The notes beneath the pieces are model-generated. The model searched no databases. It was not told where the DNA came from and worked only from the letters and a program-made list of their open reading frames with translations. Below are positions 57,589 to 60,189 of a stretch of 60,189 nt of DNA, piece after piece. This DNA comes from Betaproteobacteria bacterium (GTDB lineage Bacteria > Pseudomonadota > Gammaproteobacteria > Burkholderiales > SG8-39). A program made the translations under genes and the position numbers. Location of the stretch: the NCBI GenBank assembly GCA_019237595.1, contig JAFAGU010000054.1:1-60189 (forward strand), written 5' to 3'. Each line of letters begins with the position of its first letter. Within the stretch, counting starts at the first letter, position 1.

Positions 57589-58764
57589 GTGATCGGCGCC
57601 GGCGCCGCGGGGCTTGCCGCGGCGCGCGCGCTTGCCGACGCCGGCCGGTCGGTGGCGGTGCTCGAGGCGCGCGAGCGGATCGGCGGGCGTTGCTGGACGC
57701 GGCGCCTTCCCGGCGTCGCCGCGCCGGTCGAGCTCGGCGCCGAGTTCATCCACGGGCGGCCGCGCGCGACGCTCGATCTCATGGCTCGCGTCGGCGTGCC
57801 GGGAGTCGACTCGAGCGAAACGCAGCGCCTTCTCGATCGCGGCCGGTTGCGCGAGGTCGACGCCTTCGACGCCGCGCAAAAGGCAATGAGCCGCCCGCCC
57901 TCGCGGGACGTATCGTTTGCCGAATTCCTGGCCCGGAAGAAGCTCCCGGCCCTGACGAAGCGCCTCGCGACCATGATGGTGCAGGGCTTCGACGCCGCCG
58001 ACCCGCGGCTCGTGAGCGCGCGCGACATCGCCGCCGAGTGGAGCGAGGCGTTCGAGACCGCGGAGATGCGGCCGCAGGGCGGCTACCGTCCGCTCCTCGA
58101 CTTTCTCGCGCAGGGCCTCGACGTGCGGCTCGGCTCGCCGGTGCGCGAGATCCGCTGGCGGCGCGGAGAAGTCGAAGTGAACGGCCTTCGCGCGAGCAAG
58201 GCGATCGTCACTCTGCCGCTGGGCGTGTTGCAGGCGGGCTCGGTGCGGTTTTCTCCTCATCTCAGAAAAGAAGAGCCATTGACGGCACTGGCGTCCGGGC
58301 CCGTGATCCGCGTCGCCATGGCCTTCCGCGAGCCGTTCTGGGAGAAGCGTTTCGGAGACGTCGCGTTCTTCCACGCGCCGCAGTCGCCGTTTCCAACGAT
58401 GTGGACGCCGTTGCCGATGCGCGTGCCTTTGCTGACCGCGTGGGCGGGCGGTCCGAAGGCGAGTGCCATGACGGGTTCTTCGCGAAGAGATCTTGTCGAT
58501 CTGGCGCTTCGATCCGTGCGCACGGTGTTCGGAAGAGATCCAAAAATCACGGCCGCGCTCGTGCAGGACTGGGCCGCCGACCCCTTCGCGCGCGGCGGCT
58601 ACAGCTACGTCAAGGTCGGCGGCGAGCGCGCGCGCCGGGCGCTCGCGCGCCCGATCGACCGGACGCTCTATTTCGCAGGCGAGGCCACGAACACCGAAGG
58701 CGAGGCCGGGACTGTCGGTGGCGCGCTACAAACGGGACTGCGCGCCGCGGAGGAATGTTTGTAA
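57589..58764 (+). CDS. FAD-dependent amine oxidase-family protein, start uncertain
   Basis: 391 aa from the first available start, a GTG inside the FAD-binding strand. VIGAGAAGLAAARALADAG is the dinucleotide loop, ERIGGRCWT the GG-doublet, and FAGEATNTEGEAGTVGGALQTG the C-terminal flavin motif. The six codons before the GTG read AAHDVL, exactly what normally precedes this loop, but are bounded by the in-frame TAG of the Bug gene and contain no ATG, GTG or TTG. The natural start is therefore unclear, and mutation or a sequence error is possible. Polyamines or other amines are candidate substrates. Confidence 0.78.
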   Translation: MIGAGAAGLAAARALADAGRSVAVLEARERIGGRCWTRRLPGVAAPVELGAEFIHGRPRATLDLMARVGVPGVDSSETQRLLDRGRLREVDAFDAAQKAMSRPPSRDVSFAEFLARKKLPALTKRLATMMVQGFDAADPRLVSARDIAAEWSEAFETAEMRPQGGYRPLLDFLAQGLDVRLGSPVREIRWRRGEVEVNGLRASKAIVTLPLGVLQAGSVRFSPHLRKEEPLTALASGPVIRVAMAFREPFWEKRFGDVAFFHAPQSPFPTMWTPLPMRVPLLTAWAGGPKASAMTGSSRRDLVDLALRSVRTVFGRDPKITAALVQDWAADPFARGGYSYVKVGGERARRALARPIDRTLYFAGEATNTEGEAGTVGGALQTGLRAAEECL

Positions 58765-58767
58765 AAT
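58762..58767 (+). promoter_or_regulatory. Candidate -10 box for fba
   Basis: TAAAAT overlaps the stop codon of the flavin oxidase and is followed by TCCCGCCTCTCCGG, similar to the bases after other -10 boxes here. It lies 46 bp before the fba ATG, which has a GAGGAA site. It would give fba-purC their own promoter, independent of pyk. Confidence 0.45.
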
Positions 58768-58813
58768 TCCCGCCTCTCCGGGCGTCAACGCATTCATTCC
58801 GCAACGAGGAACC

Positions 58814-59836
58814 ATGGACAAAGAGCTTCTTTCCAAGACCGCGGCCGCGATGGTCGCCAAGGGCAAAGGCATCCTGGCCGCCGACGAGTCGAGCGGCACC
58901 TGCGAGAAGCGCTTCAAGTCGGTGAACGTCGAGTGCACCGAGGAGAACCGCCGCGCGTACCGGAATCTCCTCTTCAGCACGCCGGGGGTCGAGCAGTTCC
59001 TCTCCGGCGTCATCCTCTTCGACGAGACGGCGCGCCAGAAGGCGAACGACGGCACGTCGATTCCGCAGTACCTCGCGAAGAAGGGGATCATCCCCGGCAT
59101 CAAGGTGGACAAGGGCATCGTCAACCTGCCCTTCACGAACGAAGAGAAGGTCACCGAGGGGCTCGACGGCCTGCAGAAGCGGATGAAGGAATACTTCGAA
59201 CTCGGCTGCCGCTTCGCCAAGTGGCGCGCGGTCATTACGATCGGCGAAGGTATCCCGACGCACGCCTGCCTCTATGCGAACGCCCATGCGCTCGCTCGAT
59301 ACGCGGCCATCTGCCAGGAAGCGTCGATCGTGCCCATGATCGAGCCCGAAGTGCTCCTCGACGGCAACCACAGCGCGGAACGCTCCGAGGAAGTCCACGA
59401 GGCGACGCTCCGCGCGACCTACGCCGCGATCGCGGCCTACAACGTCTCGGTCGAGCACCTCATCCTCAAGACGAGCATGTGCGTCTCCGGCAAGGACCAC
59501 CCGCGCCAGGCGGGCGTCGATGAGGTGGCCGAGCGCACTGTGCGCGTCCTCAAGCGCACGGTTCCGGCGGCGCAGCCCGGGATCGTCTTCCTCTCGGGCG
59601 GGCAATCGGACGAAGCCGCTACGGCTCACCTGAACGCCATGGCGTCGATGAAGGGCCTGCCGTGGCCGCTCACCTTCTCGTACTCGCGTGCCCTGCAAAA
59701 CTCGGCACTCAAGGCCTGGCGCGGCCAGGCGGGCAACATGGCGGCGGCGCAGAAGGCCTTCCACCATCGCGCGCACATGAACGGGCTCGCCTCGCAAGGG
59801 AAGTGGCGCGCCGATCTCGAGAAGGCGGCCGCCTGA
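58814..59836 (+). CDS. fba: Class I fructose-bisphosphate aldolase
   Basis: 340-aa Schiff-base aldolase cleaving fructose 1,6-bisphosphate. ILAADESSGTCEKRF, the GILLFDET-like VILFDETA, EPEVLLDGNHS, Schiff-base Lys in HLILKTSMCVSG, and LSGGQSDEAATAHLNAM are all class I features; zinc-binding histidines of class II are absent. Many proteobacteria use class II at this locus. The stop overlaps the purC start (TGATG). Confidence 0.95.
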   Translation: MDKELLSKTAAAMVAKGKGILAADESSGTCEKRFKSVNVECTEENRRAYRNLLFSTPGVEQFLSGVILFDETARQKANDGTSIPQYLAKKGIIPGIKVDKGIVNLPFTNEEKVTEGLDGLQKRMKEYFELGCRFAKWRAVITIGEGIPTHACLYANAHALARYAAICQEASIVPMIEPEVLLDGNHSAERSEEVHEATLRATYAAIAAYNVSVEHLILKTSMCVSGKDHPRQAGVDEVAERTVRVLKRTVPAAQPGIVFLSGGQSDEAATAHLNAMASMKGLPWPLTFSYSRALQNSALKAWRGQAGNMAAAQKAFHHRAHMNGLASQGKWRADLEKAAA

Positions 59837-60189
59837 TGGCTGTGTTCGAATCCAAGATCGATTCCCTGAAGCGAATCGGGCGTGGAAAGGTCCGCGACAT
59901 CTACGCGCTTGGCGAGGACAAGATGCTGATCGTGGTGAGCGACCGGCTCTCGGCGTTCGACGTCGTGCTGCCGGACCCGATCCCCGACAAGGGCGCGGTG
60001 CTCAACCAGATGGCGAACTTCTGGTTCGAGAAGCTCGGCAACATCGTGCCGAACCAGCTGACCGGCATCGATCCCGAGAGCGTCGTTTCCGCCTCGGAGA
60101 AATCGCAAGTGAAGGGAAGGGCGGTGGTCGTGAAGAAGCTCAAACCGCTGCCCATCGAGGCGGTCGTGCGCGGCTACATCATCGGCTCG
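59836..60189 (+). CDS. purC: Phosphoribosylaminoimidazole-succinocarboxamide synthase, 3'-truncated
   Basis: SAICAR synthase of purine synthesis; joins aspartate to CAIR using ATP. The first 118 residues are in the window: GRGKVRDIYALGEDKMLIVVSDRLSAFDV holds the nucleotide-binding glycine-rich loop, followed by VVVKKLKPLPIEAVVRGYIIGS, the second conserved block. The window ends inside the gene. It overlaps the fba stop by one base, a common pairing in relatives. Confidence 0.95.
   Translation, partial: MAVFESKIDSLKRIGRGKVRDIYALGEDKMLIVVSDRLSAFDVVLPDPIPDKGAVLNQMANFWFEKLGNIVPNQLTGIDPESVVSASEKSQVKGRAVVVKKLKPLPIEAVVRGYIIGS

Noticed and set aside
1..60189. CRISPR arrays, tRNA/rRNA genes, insertion sequences, toxin-antitoxin or phage genes
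   Set aside because: Looked for repeat-spacer arrays, transposase motifs and RNA gene signatures by reading; none could be supported.

Overview
The window looks like a chromosomal segment of a high-GC betaproteobacterium, probably Burkholderiales-like. This is an inference from gene order (tkt-gap-pgk-pyk followed later by fba-purC), two orphan Bug/TctC-type solute receptors, two TRAP transporters, and dense gene packing with many 1-4 base start/stop overlaps. No rRNA, tRNA, CRISPR array, insertion sequence, integrase or phage gene was recognised. Both ends cut genes: lpdA lacks its 5' end and purC its 3' end.

Layout. 1-6.6 kb: lpdA-rpiA, a GT41-type glycosyltransferase, argA-yggX, a small secreted protein and rsmE. 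6.6-14.4 kb: a sugar-acid module on both sides of a GntR gene. Leftward are an SDR, an IlvD/Edd dehydratase, a UxaA/GarD dehydratase, a DUF4189 protein, a Bug receptor and rsmE; rightward are an SDR and an FAH hydrolase. 14.4-18.5 kb: an omega-amino acid transaminase, a small membrane protein, a fused AdoMet decarboxylase/spermidine synthase and nudC. 18.5-24.7 kb: the central carbon block tkt, gap, pgk, yjbQ, pyk.

24.7-58.8 kb lies between pyk and fba, which are neighbours in several relatives. It holds a TPR protein, then a TetR gene and eleven tightly overlapped genes (TIM-barrel, enolase superfamily, Gfo/Idh, DUF993, CoA-transferase, two MaoC hydratases, SDR, AroE-like dehydrogenase, acyl-CoA dehydrogenase), followed by a TRAP system and a second TIM-barrel protein. 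Next is a hexuronate module: a leftward TRAP system plus galM, divergent from a GntR gene followed by a hydroxyacid dehydrogenase, uronate dehydrogenase, lactone isomerase and Gfo/Idh protein. Then come a hydrolase, an EF-G-like GTPase, a Gld-type ABC exporter with auxiliary proteins, a Bug receptor and a flavin oxidase. 58.8 kb to the end: fba and purC.

The accessory genes describe an organism that scavenges oxidised sugars and sugar acids through binding-protein-dependent uptake and feeds them into central metabolism. The most unusual unit is the 26-40 kb operon, which combines sugar-acid enzymes with CoA-dependent beta-oxidation-type enzymes; its substrate cannot be read from the sequence. 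Recurrent regulatory architecture includes an intrinsic terminator between dctP and dctQ in both TRAP operons, a TetR-type operator at 25.95 kb, a perfect palindrome at 12.75 kb, and several promoters with similar GC-rich bases after the -10 box.
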